DNA of 64,000 nucleotides from Oscillatoria acuminata PCC 6304 (GCF_000317105.1 NC_019693.1:4527227-4591226); one strand, 5' to 3'; shown: positions 36,193 to 45,680, counted from the first letter of the stretch. Notes: a model not told the origin generated them from the sequence alone. Made by a program: numbers and translations.

Positions 36193-36858
36193 TCATCCCT
36201 CTCCCTCTATTGAGCCTATATAATCAATTAACCGTTCAACTTCATCAAAATCCTGCATCAACCGTTCCAAATCCAGCAATCCTATTAATTTGGGTCCATC
36301 CTTAGCTTTGGAATACTGTTTCTTTTTTATTTTCTGTTGTCCCCTAACAACTTTTACCGATTCAAAATATTGACCGAAAAGAGTCTTTAATTTTTCACTA
36401 GGCTTTTCAATTTCTTCCGGATGTTTATTTTTAATTAAAGGATTGCTGCCCATATCTTGGTCCTCTTTTTTCCGAGTCAATCCTTCACGCTTCCCAAATT
36501 CTTCAATCTTATCAACTTGAGACAATATCCACGCTTCCATTTCCTGAATCATAAAAAAAATTCGGGCGGTATCTAACAATTGATATCGCACCAATCTTTC
36601 GGGTATTTTTTCTTTTGGCCCATCTAAATCGATGAGAATAACTGCATTAGACTGCTGCTTTTCTATCAATTCAAGATATTTTTTAGTTTGGGTAATGGTT
36701 CCAAAGGGTTGAATGATGAGCTTAAAGTTGGCAGGGGATAGCTTTTGAGATAATAATTTATAAAAGCTTTCCCGAAAAACAGCCGTGTTATCAACAGTCA
36801 ATACCGAGGGATTTTCTGAGTAGACTCCCTCGATATAAATCGTCACATTGACTACCAT
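36193..36858 (-). CDS. DUF4276 TOPRIM-like protein (partner of adjacent ATPase)
   Basis: A 221-residue protein. It starts with the strand VNVTIYIEG (Glu10) and carries ILIDLDGP (Asp77 and Asp79), matching the Glu and DxD acid residues of a TOPRIM-like fold as in DUF4276. A Lys-rich segment (KKKQYSKAKDGP) lies toward the C-terminus. Nuclease activity is inferred, not shown. The ATG at 36858 overlaps the end of the ATPase gene in the sequence ATGGTAG, so the two are translationally coupled. Its base composition is A+T-rich compared with neighbours. The pair resembles ATPase plus TOPRIM defence modules such as OLD and PARIS, but is not one of those by name. Confidence 0.82.
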   Translation of the reverse strand: MVVNVTIYIEGVYSENPSVLTVDNTAVFRESFYKLLSQKLSPANFKLIIQPFGTITQTKKYLELIEKQQSNAVILIDLDGPKEKIPERLVRYQLLDTARIFFMIQEMEAWILSQVDKIEEFGKREGLTRKKEDQDMGSNPLIKNKHPEEIEKPSEKLKTLFGQYFESVKVVRGQQKIKKKQYSKAKDGPKLIGLLDLERLMQDFDEVERLIDYIGSIEGEG

Positions 36859-38063
36859 CTTTTGCCACCTATCCAACCTTGTAACCAAGATTGACCCACC
36901 AAAAAATCTTCATCTATTTCATCAGTAAAATTGTAATTGACTACGGTTTCATTCCCCTCATTCTTTTCAAAAACTAAGACATCCTCTAGCTCAAATAAAT
37001 TCAAAAGTAAGGGTGAATGAGTCGTCAGAATGATTTGAGTCTCTGTTGAGGCTTGTTTCAGGGCTTCTGCGATCGTATTAATCATGTCCGGATGAAGATT
37101 AGTTTCCGGTTCCTCAAGACAGACTAAATTGCCCCGTTCAGGGTTAAATAATACGGATAACAATAGAAGATAGCGCAGGGTCCCATCCGAAATCTGTTCA
37201 ATAGAAACAGACCGACTTAAATTATTTTCCCTAAGAACTAGATATAACTTTGAACCAATAAAATCAAAACTAATATCCTTAAAAAATGGATTGATTTTCT
37301 GAATGGCTTTTTCAATTTTTTCATAACTTAGAAAATGATTGTTTTTAATTTTATTAATAATGGTCGTTAAATTTTGTCCGTCACTCAACAATTTTGTCTC
37401 AGTACCATAGCTGGCAGGTTGTCTGATAAAACTAGAAAAACTTGTATCAAAATTAGAATATACGGCAGCATATTCTAAGGCTCTTTTTAAGGTAAATAGG
37501 GGATAAAATCTTTCGGGATCCGAAACTTGACTCAAAACCGGCTCAGTTGATTTAAAGGTAACTTTTTGATTATCTTGGGGGTATTTTTGGATGCCAACGC
37601 TTCCCTCTTCCCTTGTCGAAATAATTCCTTGGGCATTATTCATTTCCATAAAAATAAAATCAGGGTTAGGGAAATTTTTAAGATATAATTTTTCAGCTAA
37701 CCCATAAGAAGTTAAACCCACCCTATAAATCGTCAGTTCATAAATGGGATTGTTCCTAAATTGAAAACCCTGCTGATTATTTAGGTTATTAATGACTTCC
37801 TTGTTAAATTCAAAAGATAATTTAATATAATCTTTCTCATTGGCATTAAAATTTGCCACCGTGGGAAACCCACCCCAAATTTTTAAAAATATGGATTCCA
37901 ATCCATTTCCAATAATTGCCTGGGATAATAGCTGAATGGCTTTGAGTAAATTTGATTTCCCGCTGCCATTAATTCCTAATAGAATATTTAGACCGGGATT
38001 CAGTTCTATGGTGGTTGGACCTTTGAAACTAAAAAAATTTTCCAATGTTATTCGTGAAAACAT
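36852..38063 (-). CDS. AAA/ABC-type ATPase (OLD/RloA-like), partner of DUF4276 protein
   Basis: A 403-residue ATPase with the ABC/SMC-like layout. It begins ITLENFFSFKG, then the Walker A GINGSGKS (residues 30-37). The ABC-type signature is ISDGTLRYLLLL, followed by Walker B LVCLEEPETNLHP (near residue 315) and the switch His in ILTTHSPLLLN. There is no fused TOPRIM domain, which is instead encoded by the next gene. Proteins of this AAA_21 type pair with nucleases in phage defence and in other DNA-associated roles. The insertion between Walker A and the signature is about 240 residues, with a coiled-coil-like appearance. Base composition is A+T-rich, consistent with horizontal transfer. Confidence 0.86.
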   Translation of the reverse strand: MFSRITLENFFSFKGPTTIELNPGLNILLGINGSGKSNLLKAIQLLSQAIIGNGLESIFLKIWGGFPTVANFNANEKDYIKLSFEFNKEVINNLNNQQGFQFRNNPIYELTIYRVGLTSYGLAEKLYLKNFPNPDFIFMEMNNAQGIISTREEGSVGIQKYPQDNQKVTFKSTEPVLSQVSDPERFYPLFTLKRALEYAAVYSNFDTSFSSFIRQPASYGTETKLLSDGQNLTTIINKIKNNHFLSYEKIEKAIQKINPFFKDISFDFIGSKLYLVLRENNLSRSVSIEQISDGTLRYLLLLSVLFNPERGNLVCLEEPETNLHPDMINTIAEALKQASTETQIILTTHSPLLLNLFELEDVLVFEKNEGNETVVNYNFTDEIDEDFLVGQSWLQGWIGGKRW

Positions 38064-38405
38064 GATTTTGGGGGTTGGCTAAGAGTTGAGATGATACCAG
38101 GTTGAGAATTGTACAGGTTTCGTGCTATAATTCTCTAGATACAAAAGGTTTTATATTAAAGTATGAGGTGGCAATTGTCAAGTTGTCTGCTCAACTCGGG
38201 AAAGAAATTACTCTAGTTTCAGTTCAAGTAGCCGTCAGACGTAATCGCCACCTTATCCAACTTTTTCCGGTTCACCACCCCATTTTAAGGGGTACCGATG
38301 CTCGCAGTCCAAAAGAATGTAACCCATAACTGTGGGAACCTTTATAGGAGGAGTCATCAAAGAATTCTTTCTAAATTAGTCCGCCCTCAGCTAGATCTGA
38401 CCCGA
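38064..38405. other. intergenic region between ATPase and DUF4157 genes
   Basis: 342 bp. Small frames (38102-38329 on the plus strand) show no recognisable features. It probably holds the promoter of the ATPase operon. Confidence 0.4.
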
Positions 38406-40916
38406 TTAAAAACCGTTATAGGACTGGTTCCAGTTAACCTGACCATTACTATTGAAAATTTGGTAAGAAACCAGAATTGTTACTGAGCGGTCCTCCGTGA
38501 AATTGCTGTAAGGATTTTCCATAGCAGATTCATGAGTGGTGGGTTCAGACACCGATGATTGAGCCATAACTCCGTAAACCATGCGGTTTTTGAGTTCACC
38601 CAGCTTAATTGAAAAGACCTCGTGGACATTTTTAGCCCGGTCCAAAGCCAGGTTATAATTTTCCATCTCCTTCTTCGCTTTAATATCGCCTTCGAGTTGC
38701 ATTTCTTTCGTCGTCAGTTCGCCATTTTGTTGACGCTTTTCTTCGAGTTCTTTGAGTTTGTCATCGAACTGGCCCCATTTCTGGCTATGAGTACCAGATA
38801 TTTCGACTTTGAAGATCGAGCCTCGGTAGCCCTCTTTTTTGTCCCATTTGTAAATTGCATTAATGACTCGATCAATCGTGGCAAAATTGCCCTTGCTATC
38901 AAAGGATTCAAAACTAAAATCGCGCCCGGGCTTCAATGCTGCTGAACCCGTCTGAAAAAAGATCCGGGCATAGTGCAGAGGAACCCAAACATCGCTGTCT
39001 TTCTTGGGTATATTTTCCAGGTCTTTCCACTCACCCGCCTCAAACTCAGTATCACCAATCGTTTCAGTTTTACCAAACTCATTGACAGCTTCAATGCCGC
39101 CATTCAGCTTAGGCCCTTCGTGAATATCATCCCCATATTCAGGAATACTCGCCTCAACGTCATTAATGACGGACCAATCTGCTGGGGACTCCCACAGAAT
39201 CGAATACATTCCCTTGCGCAGAAGTAAAGCATTGCCAATGTTCTTCTTACCCGTTGCCGGTCCCAGACTGATACTTGCTGAAGCTCCAGGGGATGTAAAC
39301 TCTGCATCATTGAAGAAGTTGGGTTCCAGATACTGCTGCTGGGGTTGGTGGCTGGCTGGAGCCCAATCCCCAGGCCCGGAAATGCTGGCCCCAGTCGATC
39401 CTTTCATGCCCCCCAATGAGACCCCAAACCCGAGTTGGAAACCCGCTAGGCTGACCTGCTGTGTCCAGGTGAGTCCGGGAATCAGTGAGTTGGTGTAGCG
39501 AATTTTCACCCGCTTGGCAATGGCTCCCACTTTAACCCCAAAACCACCCCAGCCCCCTCCAGTTCCCCACTGGGGCTGTATTTCATAGGTATGACTGGCC
39601 TCTACATCTTCGATATTCAGCATCCGCTTGAGATCGCCAAGCATCGTTGGATTAAACATTCGGATTTCTTGAATATAGGCTTTGTTCTTGCCTAATTCGA
39701 GACGGCGTGCAGCCTCTCGCCAAATCAGCGCATGGTAAGGATCTGCTGCAGTCGCTTTGCGAAATGTTTTGAATGCCCAGTTGATATCTTTATATCTTTG
39801 GAATCGCAGATTTTCACTCTTGCCCCGTTGTAATTCCCATGATTTTAGGGCATCTTCCACCTGGGCCACGAAGTCATTAAGTTGCTGTTGCTGGTGTGGC
39901 TGCAAACCAATTCGGGGATCGACATTCACATCCAAAAAACTGGCAAACTCGTTCTTTTGGCATTGTAAGGTAGGCGTTTTGTCTTGCCCAATCTTCAACT
40001 CTGAATTTGGCTTTTTATGAACCGTCCCGTCGGTTTGCTGCAATACATGGGTTAACTCATGAGCGGTCAACAAATCCTGGCCCGGAGACTTTCCTTCCCC
40101 AAAGTAAATGTGATTACTATGAGTAAAAGCCTGAGCATTCAACTCCCGATTCATCTGCACCGATTCAGGACCTGTATGCACTCGCACGGGGCTAAAATCA
40201 GCACCAAAGCGCGGTTCCATAAAGCTGCGGACTTGAGCAGGCAAAGGACTCCCTCCACTCTTTGTCTGATTGAGCCGACTCTCTAAAGATGCGGTGGGAT
40301 GTGAGGTCTCGGCGTTTGGGGATAACTTTTTTTGAATCAGTTGTTTCTTGGTTTTGAGCATGACCTCTCTTTGTACCCAAGGCTTAATGGATTGGGCTAG
40401 AGGTTTGGTTTGCACCCGGTCTTTCTCTTCTCGTTGTATTTGAGGCTTGATTCGGTATTCACTGCCTCCTGCTGCTCTAATGGATGATTCTAAATCTGGG
40501 GGGGTTGCGGTCCGATCGCCCTGGTCCGTGGTCTTTTTCATGATCGGGGTCTGCCCCTTGACCTGAGGCTGAACAATGTCCGGGGTGACGGATTCCGCTT
40601 GAGGCGCACCCCCAGGGAATGAATGAATTGTATTGACAACTTTCCTCGCCACCCAGTCTGCTTCTTGCTCATATTTATCCCCCGGTGCGCCAATCTTTAG
40701 CTTAGGCTGGAGAAATGGCGGTGGCGATGCCGGTGGATAGATCGAAATTCTTTCGAGGCGATCGCTCGTTTGCATTAAACGCTGGAGGTCTTGTTGAGGC
40801 GCATCTTGAGCGATATCTGCCGATGCTGGCTTGAATAATGGAGGAATCGTCAATTGAGAGCTTTGCTGGGCTGGAGAACTCCCGGGCGAAGATTTTTGTA
40901 ATTTATCGTAAGCCAT
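38406..40916 (-). CDS. DUF4157 (eCIS-core-like) protein with C-terminal OmpA-like domain
   Basis: An 836-residue protein without a signal peptide. Residues about 1-215 are disordered and rich in Gln, Ser and Pro. DUF4157 follows: PLPAQVRSFMEPRFGADFSPVRVHTG, then the zinc-type HELTH motif (His286-Glu287-His290), DVL-type HVLQQ and a downstream spacer. A beta-rich central region (about 460-640) contains GTGGGWGGFGVKVG. The C-terminal part (about 650-830) has FQTGSAALKPG, ISGTHSQKW, LALDRAKNV and EDRSVTILVSYQ, an OmpA-like peptidoglycan-binding pattern interrupted by a charged coiled-coil insertion. DUF4157 proteins are cargo or toxins of contractile injection systems. None of those structural genes is seen here. 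The ATG at 40916 is preferred. Confidence 0.85.
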   Translation of the reverse strand: MAYDKLQKSSPGSSPAQQSSQLTIPPLFKPASADIAQDAPQQDLQRLMQTSDRLERISIYPPASPPPFLQPKLKIGAPGDKYEQEADWVARKVVNTIHSFPGGAPQAESVTPDIVQPQVKGQTPIMKKTTDQGDRTATPPDLESSIRAAGGSEYRIKPQIQREEKDRVQTKPLAQSIKPWVQREVMLKTKKQLIQKKLSPNAETSHPTASLESRLNQTKSGGSPLPAQVRSFMEPRFGADFSPVRVHTGPESVQMNRELNAQAFTHSNHIYFGEGKSPGQDLLTAHELTHVLQQTDGTVHKKPNSELKIGQDKTPTLQCQKNEFASFLDVNVDPRIGLQPHQQQQLNDFVAQVEDALKSWELQRGKSENLRFQRYKDINWAFKTFRKATAADPYHALIWREAARRLELGKNKAYIQEIRMFNPTMLGDLKRMLNIEDVEASHTYEIQPQWGTGGGWGGFGVKVGAIAKRVKIRYTNSLIPGLTWTQQVSLAGFQLGFGVSLGGMKGSTGASISGPGDWAPASHQPQQQYLEPNFFNDAEFTSPGASASISLGPATGKKNIGNALLLRKGMYSILWESPADWSVINDVEASIPEYGDDIHEGPKLNGGIEAVNEFGKTETIGDTEFEAGEWKDLENIPKKDSDVWVPLHYARIFFQTGSAALKPGRDFSFESFDSKGNFATIDRVINAIYKWDKKEGYRGSIFKVEISGTHSQKWGQFDDKLKELEEKRQQNGELTTKEMQLEGDIKAKKEMENYNLALDRAKNVHEVFSIKLGELKNRMVYGVMAQSSVSEPTTHESAMENPYSNFTEDRSVTILVSYQIFNSNGQVNWNQSYNGF

Positions 40917-41475
40917 AAGTCTGCCTTTTTTTAACTGTTTAGGGTTTTTGCTTGATTCAAAAGGGAAAATCACGAAGTTCGAGAACATCTCAACTGCTTC
41001 TGTTTTGCCCTAATTCAATAAGTATTCTTACCCGCAGTTATTGTTAATCAGACGAGACATTGCTCTGAACTCTTGACTGTAAAATTAATCCTTGATTTGG
41101 GCAAGAATCATATTTTGCTATCCCTATCAAAAATTCTTCCGTATTCGCCTCTATCTGGAGGAGTAGGTTTGGCTAAATGCGGGTTAACTTCTCTCGGCGC
41201 AACCCAACCCTTAACATCTTGCTATCTATTGCTGGCTCAGTTTCATCGAACCCGTTATGCTGTAGGCTTGAGAAAGCGAATCAACTCTACAGCATAATGG
41301 GTTTCTCCGTAAAACCGCAGAGCGTTAGAGCATTCGACCGACCTCTTGCCGAATTCTCTCAAGCCCCCCGGTAATTAAACATTTATTCCTCTGGCTTCCC
41401 CCTTTGATCCAGGGACTGTCTGGGGATCTGGCGGGGGGGGAAAGGGCGATCGCTCATCCCCTGAAAGCAAGAACT
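40917..41475. other. intergenic region with a 51-bp inverted repeat
   Basis: About 560 bp without a convincing gene. The only clear structure is CCCGTTATGCTGTAG at 41251-41265 and its nearly exact inverted copy at 41287-41301, with a 21-nt loop. Confidence 0.45.
41251..41301. other. 15-bp inverted repeat hairpin
   Basis: CCCGTTATGCTGTAG and CTACAGCATAATGGG pair at 14 of 15 positions. There is no U-run after it on the plus strand. Its role is unknown. Confidence 0.5.
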
Positions 41476-41814
41476 CTATTCAACTCCCACAGACTCTGGT
41501 GCTGGAAATTCGGTACAAACGTCATAGAACCCCGTCATCGGGGGTTTGGCAAATAAATGGGAAATTTCGTTTAAAATTGCCGCATAAGCCTCACTGTGGT
41601 TAGACTCCATCGCGTCAATATCGTCCCAAAAAATGACTGCAATCCCCTTATCGGTATTCGGCTGTTGCAGTAAATAGGCTCCCTTAAACCCCTGGGTGTA
41701 AGTGGAGACGGCTTTGGCGTACAGTTGCTTGGCTTCCTCAAATTTTCCCGGTTTAAATTCCCCGATCGCCACATAAGCATATTTATGTCTGAGAAAATCC
41801 ATAAACTCGGTCAT
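41476..41814 (-). CDS. small protein of the dimeric alpha-beta barrel (antibiotic monooxygenase-like) type
   Basis: A 112-residue protein. KYAYVAIGEFKPGKFEEAKQLYAKAVSTY, then GAYLLQQPNTDKGIAVIFWDDIDAMES, follows the strand-helix-strand pattern of ABM/DUF1330-like proteins. These use a dimeric ferredoxin-like barrel. The substrate is unknown and no catalytic residue can be assigned. The ATG at 41814 has GGAGGCAG upstream on the minus strand, a good ribosome binding site. It lies alone between the DUF4157 gene and recQ. Confidence 0.8.
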   Translation of the reverse strand: MTEFMDFLRHKYAYVAIGEFKPGKFEEAKQLYAKAVSTYTQGFKGAYLLQQPNTDKGIAVIFWDDIDAMESNHSEAYAAILNEISHLFAKPPMTGFYDVCTEFPAPESVGVE

Positions 41815-41998
41815 GACTGCCTCCTTTGGGTCACAAAACTTGCTAATTTAATCTCAAGTAGAATCGGAAGGAAAGAGGCGATCGCTTCCGGTGCATTACC
41901 CTAACTCGAATCTCTCCTTCCTCTCCTTCCTTGTCTGTTTCTACCTTACCATTATTAGCACCCTTAACCGAGAGCAACCCCCTCAATCCATGACCCGT

Positions 41999-44509
41999 TT
42001 AAAACTCCAATTCATCCTCTATAGACTGAAGATTCCCACAGAGATTCCGTTGCCAAGCCGCCCGGACTAACCGGAGTTCATTGTAGCTATATTTTTCCCC
42101 TAAATGTTCATAAACCGGCTTGAGCAGATTAGACCCCAACAATTGCAAGGCTTGGATGATCACCTGCTGCCGTTGCACCGGAACCAATCGATGAATATCC
42201 ACCGGCTGATCCATTTCCAGCAGTTCAATTAAATGACTTTCCACCGTTGTCTCTTTCAGATTTCGTTTCGCCGCAATTTCAGCCACACTCATCCCCTCTT
42301 GATGGGATTCTAGGGTAATGATCTGAGTCAAAGAGGGGTCAGATTTCACCACAGATTCAGGAATGACAGTCGGTTCGCTTTCTTGGAGTCCTCGTTGTTG
42401 ACAATAGGCTTGAATTTCGCTAATAAACTGACTGCCAAATTCCGCCAATTTATACTCTCCGACCCCGGAGATTTGTTTCAATGCCGCCAAGGATTGGGGA
42501 CGTTGCTGGGCGATCGCTTTCAGGGTACTATCTGGAAACACCACAAAGGGCGGAACCCCTCGCTCATTAGCAATTTCCCGACGCAGGACGCGCAACTGCT
42601 CAAATAACTCTTCCCCGGCGGCATCCAACTCCCCAGTGCCATTGTTCCCTCGACTCATCCCCACAGAAGAGAGTCCATAGGTGCGACAATACTCGCGAAT
42701 TTCGGTGACAAAGCGATCGCCATATTGATCGACTTTATATCCCACCACTCCCGAGAGATTGCCAAATTCATCTAAGGTTTGAGGACGTTGCTGTGCCATT
42801 AATTTCAGGGTCGAATCTGCAAACACCATATAGGGGGCGACGGATTGCTCATCGGCGATTTCCTTGCGTAGCGATCGCAGGAGATCGAGCAACATTTCCA
42901 CCTCGGCTTTTTTGCGATCGCGATCGGTCATCTCTGTATTTACCGGCGCTTTCGGAACCGCAATCACAACCTGCCGTTGCTTTCGCATTACCTCCCAACT
43001 GCCCTCATTTAACTTGAGCACCGAATATCCATCGGTGGTTTCTTCCACTAACCCTTGATGAATCAGCGATCGGCCCAGCATTTTCCACTCATCAGCAGTT
43101 TTATCTAATCCAATCCCATAAGTTGAGAGCGTTTCATGGCCGTATTTTAAAACCTTCTGATTCTTAGACCCGCGTAACACATCGATAATGTGCTTCATCC
43201 CAAATCGTTCCTTGCAGCGCGCCACACAGGAGAGGAACTTCATGGCTTCAATGGTCCAATCTTCTGTGGGGTTGGGATGTCTACAATTATCACAGTTTTC
43301 ACAATTTCCCGGAAACCGTTCCCCAAAATACCCCAGTTGAATCGTGCGCCGGCAAACGGTACTTTCGGAATAATTAATAATTTGTCGCAACTGCTGACGG
43401 GCAATGCGTTGTTCATCCACATCGGTTTTTTGGTCGATAATATACTCAATGGTTTTAATATCACCATAGCCAAAAAACATCGTACAATTCGCCGGTTCTC
43501 CATCCCGTCCGGCTCGTCCCGATTCTTGATAATAACCTTCAATATTTCGGGGTAAATCATAATGTACCACAAAGCGCACATCGGGTTTGTTGATGCCCAT
43601 GCCAAAGGCAATGGTGGCAACAATTACCTGAGCATCATCGCGAATGAAGCGGGTTTGATTGCTACTGCGTTCCTGATCGTTCATTCCCGCATGATAGGGG
43701 ATGGCATCAATGCCTTCGCGCTGTAATTTATAGGCGACTTCATCCACCCGGCGACGACTGAGACAGTAGATAATTCCTGAACCCTTGCTTTCGCGAATCA
43801 GCTTGACTAATTCTCGATAAGATTGCTTGTTTTTTTGACGAACTTCGTAGTAGAGGTTAGGGCGGTTAAAACTGGCGATGTGAATTTTGGGGTCACGCAG
43901 GGCCAGTTGTTGGGTAATGTCTTGACGGACGCGATCGGTTGCCGTGGCAGTCAGGGCCATCATGGGAATTTCTGGATAGCGCTGGCGCAACAGTTGCATT
44001 TGCCGATATTCTGGACGGAAGTCATGGCCCCATTCCGAGACGCAATGGGCTTCATCGATCGCAAACCCACTGATGCCCACTTGAGCACGTACTAGGTCCA
44101 TGAAGGGCAGAAATCGTTCACTCAACAGACGTTCTGGGGCGACATAGAGGAGTTTGATTTCACCTTGGAGAATGGCTGTTTCTCGCGATCGCGACTCTTC
44201 CCAACTCAGGGTGCTATTGAGAAAGGTGCAGGCAATGCCGTTATTTTTGAGGGATTCGACTTGATCCTGCATCAAGGCAATCAGGGGTGAAACCACCACG
44301 GTTATTCCCTTACGGAGGAGGGCCGGGAGTTGAAAGCACAAAGACTTACCGCCCCCCGTGGGCATGACGATCAGCAGGTCCCGATTTTGGAGGGCAGCTT
44401 CGACGATTTCTCGCTGTCCCGGACGAAAGCTATCATGCCCGAAAAAATGCTTGAGCGATCGCTCTAACTGATTCGGGGCAGTGGCGTGTAAGGGGCTGAT
44501 GCCTGACAT
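41999..44509 (-). CDS. recQ: ATP-dependent DNA helicase RecQ with two HRDC domains
   Basis: A 836-residue superfamily 2 helicase. Walker A is MPTGGGKSLCFQLPALL and the DEAH box is FAIDEAHCVSEWGHDFRP. Motif VI is HYDLPRNIEGYYQESGRAGRDG. The RecQ-CT zinc region has CxxxxxC-type CENCDNCRHPN. Two HRDC domains follow (VAPYMVFADSTLKLMAQQRP and VPPFVVFPDSTLKAIAQQRP, about residues 540-700). A C-terminal HTH_40-like region (about 740-830) has MSVAEIAAKRNLKETTVESH. The single-HRDC E. coli enzyme is shorter. The in-frame GTG at 44536 is an alternative start. The gene is monocistronic and acts in recombination repair. Confidence 0.94.
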   Translation of the reverse strand: MSGISPLHATAPNQLERSLKHFFGHDSFRPGQREIVEAALQNRDLLIVMPTGGGKSLCFQLPALLRKGITVVVSPLIALMQDQVESLKNNGIACTFLNSTLSWEESRSRETAILQGEIKLLYVAPERLLSERFLPFMDLVRAQVGISGFAIDEAHCVSEWGHDFRPEYRQMQLLRQRYPEIPMMALTATATDRVRQDITQQLALRDPKIHIASFNRPNLYYEVRQKNKQSYRELVKLIRESKGSGIIYCLSRRRVDEVAYKLQREGIDAIPYHAGMNDQERSSNQTRFIRDDAQVIVATIAFGMGINKPDVRFVVHYDLPRNIEGYYQESGRAGRDGEPANCTMFFGYGDIKTIEYIIDQKTDVDEQRIARQQLRQIINYSESTVCRRTIQLGYFGERFPGNCENCDNCRHPNPTEDWTIEAMKFLSCVARCKERFGMKHIIDVLRGSKNQKVLKYGHETLSTYGIGLDKTADEWKMLGRSLIHQGLVEETTDGYSVLKLNEGSWEVMRKQRQVVIAVPKAPVNTEMTDRDRKKAEVEMLLDLLRSLRKEIADEQSVAPYMVFADSTLKLMAQQRPQTLDEFGNLSGVVGYKVDQYGDRFVTEIREYCRTYGLSSVGMSRGNNGTGELDAAGEELFEQLRVLRREIANERGVPPFVVFPDSTLKAIAQQRPQSLAALKQISGVGEYKLAEFGSQFISEIQAYCQQRGLQESEPTVIPESVVKSDPSLTQIITLESHQEGMSVAEIAAKRNLKETTVESHLIELLEMDQPVDIHRLVPVQRQQVIIQALQLLGSNLLKPVYEHLGEKYSYNELRLVRAAWQRNLCGNLQSIEDELEF

Positions 44510-44834
44510 GGCTCGCAGTTTGTCGTTGAGTTTCACCTTATTTTATCGGGTCACCGACCCGCATCATTCTTAAATTAAGTCAGTATTTTAGGGGAATGGG
44601 TTGGAGCGATTGTCAAATTACTCCCAGGATTGCTATAGCATGAAATGACCGGCTCTAATCAGGTTGAGTGAAATTTTCCTTACCCTGTCACGACTTTCGG
44701 CAGGGAAACGGCGGTGTTGGGTGAGGGCGATCGCCATCGAAATCGCCGGTTAGTTTTCCCCAGAATCCACTCCACTTGCCCGCTCCCTTAGCCCATAATG
44801 GTGAACAGACCCTTATATCAGGAGTAACCTAATT
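44510..44834. other. divergent intergenic region between recQ and DUF427 genes
   Basis: 325 bp without a gene. It must hold both promoters. AGGAG lies upstream of the DUF427 ATG. No repeat of the local families is present. Confidence 0.4.
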
Positions 44835-45119
44835 ATGCCTAAGGCCATTTGGAATGGAGCCATTTTAGCCGAAAGCGATCGCTGTGAAGTGGTGGAAGGC
44901 AACCAATATTTTCCCCCAGATGCGATCAAGTCGGAATATTTTCAAGAAAGTAATACCCACACCAATTGCCCTTGGAAGGGTCAAGCCAGTTATTACGATA
45001 TCGTGGTTGAGGGTCAGGTGAACAAAGATGCCGCCTGGTATTATCCCAATGTTAAAGATGCTGCCAAGCAAATTAAAGGATATATCGCCTTCTGGCGTGG
45101 AGTTAAGGTAGAAGCCTAA
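44835..45119 (+). CDS. DUF427 domain protein
   Basis: A 94-residue protein made of a single DUF427 beta-barrel. Characteristic blocks are AIWNGAILAESDRCEVVEGNQYFP, the NCPWKGQASYYDI stretch and AAWYYPNVKDAAKQIKGYIAFW. The family's biochemical role is not established. The ATG has a clear AGGAG site about 10 nt upstream. A strong terminator follows after 8 nt, so the gene is a single transcription unit. Confidence 0.9.
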   Translation: MPKAIWNGAILAESDRCEVVEGNQYFPPDAIKSEYFQESNTHTNCPWKGQASYYDIVVEGQVNKDAAWYYPNVKDAAKQIKGYIAFWRGVKVEA

Positions 45120-45127
45120 GCTGTTCT

Positions 45128-45159
45128 AAAGGCGTGTTCATAGAACACGCCTTTGTTTT
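45128..45159 (+). terminator. intrinsic terminator after the DUF427 gene
   Basis: AAAGGCGTGTTC and GAACACGCCTTT form a perfect 12-bp stem with a 3-nt loop, followed by GTTTT. Confidence 0.88.
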
Positions 45160-45680
45160 ACCTCTTCCCTATCCAATGTGCGTAGTAACGACTGGGGTTG
45201 GGGGGATTTCTGAATGGGGCCTAGGATGAAATGGCGACTGGAGGGGGTTTTTTCTGTTGGGCTGCAAAAAATCACTTAAATGAGAAAATGGGGGGTGAGG
45301 GATCCCTTGAAACAATCGACTGCCCCTAGGGAGGAGCCAACTCGACCCCGAAGGAACATTTCCGGAAAAAACAGCAGCGTCCTTGTTTGTTCAAGTGGAA
45401 TTGAGGGAACCCTCATGGATAGAGCGATCAGTATCAGGAGCGCTTGTCCCTTCTGGATCGCCGTGGCATTTACTAAGACTTTACACAAATCGCCTTATAA
45501 ATTTGATATTCCTTTACCCGATTGGCTCCCTTGTCTTTCAGACTTCTCAACCAATGGTCTAAGGTAAGGATAGATTCACTCAAATGACTTGCTATGCTTG
45601 AAGCAAAAAGGGGTCTTGTATCTACGACGACTCACTCATAGTGTCGAAAAACATCCGTTTTAACAATCAGGTGAAGTTTC
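45160..45680. other. intergenic region upstream of the SpkB-like kinase gene
   Basis: About 520 bp without a convincing gene. A 95-codon plus-strand frame at 45280-45567 shows no family features. No local repeat family was seen. Confidence 0.4.

Noticed and set aside
45280-45567. 95-codon plus-strand frame
   Set aside because: No ribosome binding site, no domain features, and random-looking composition.
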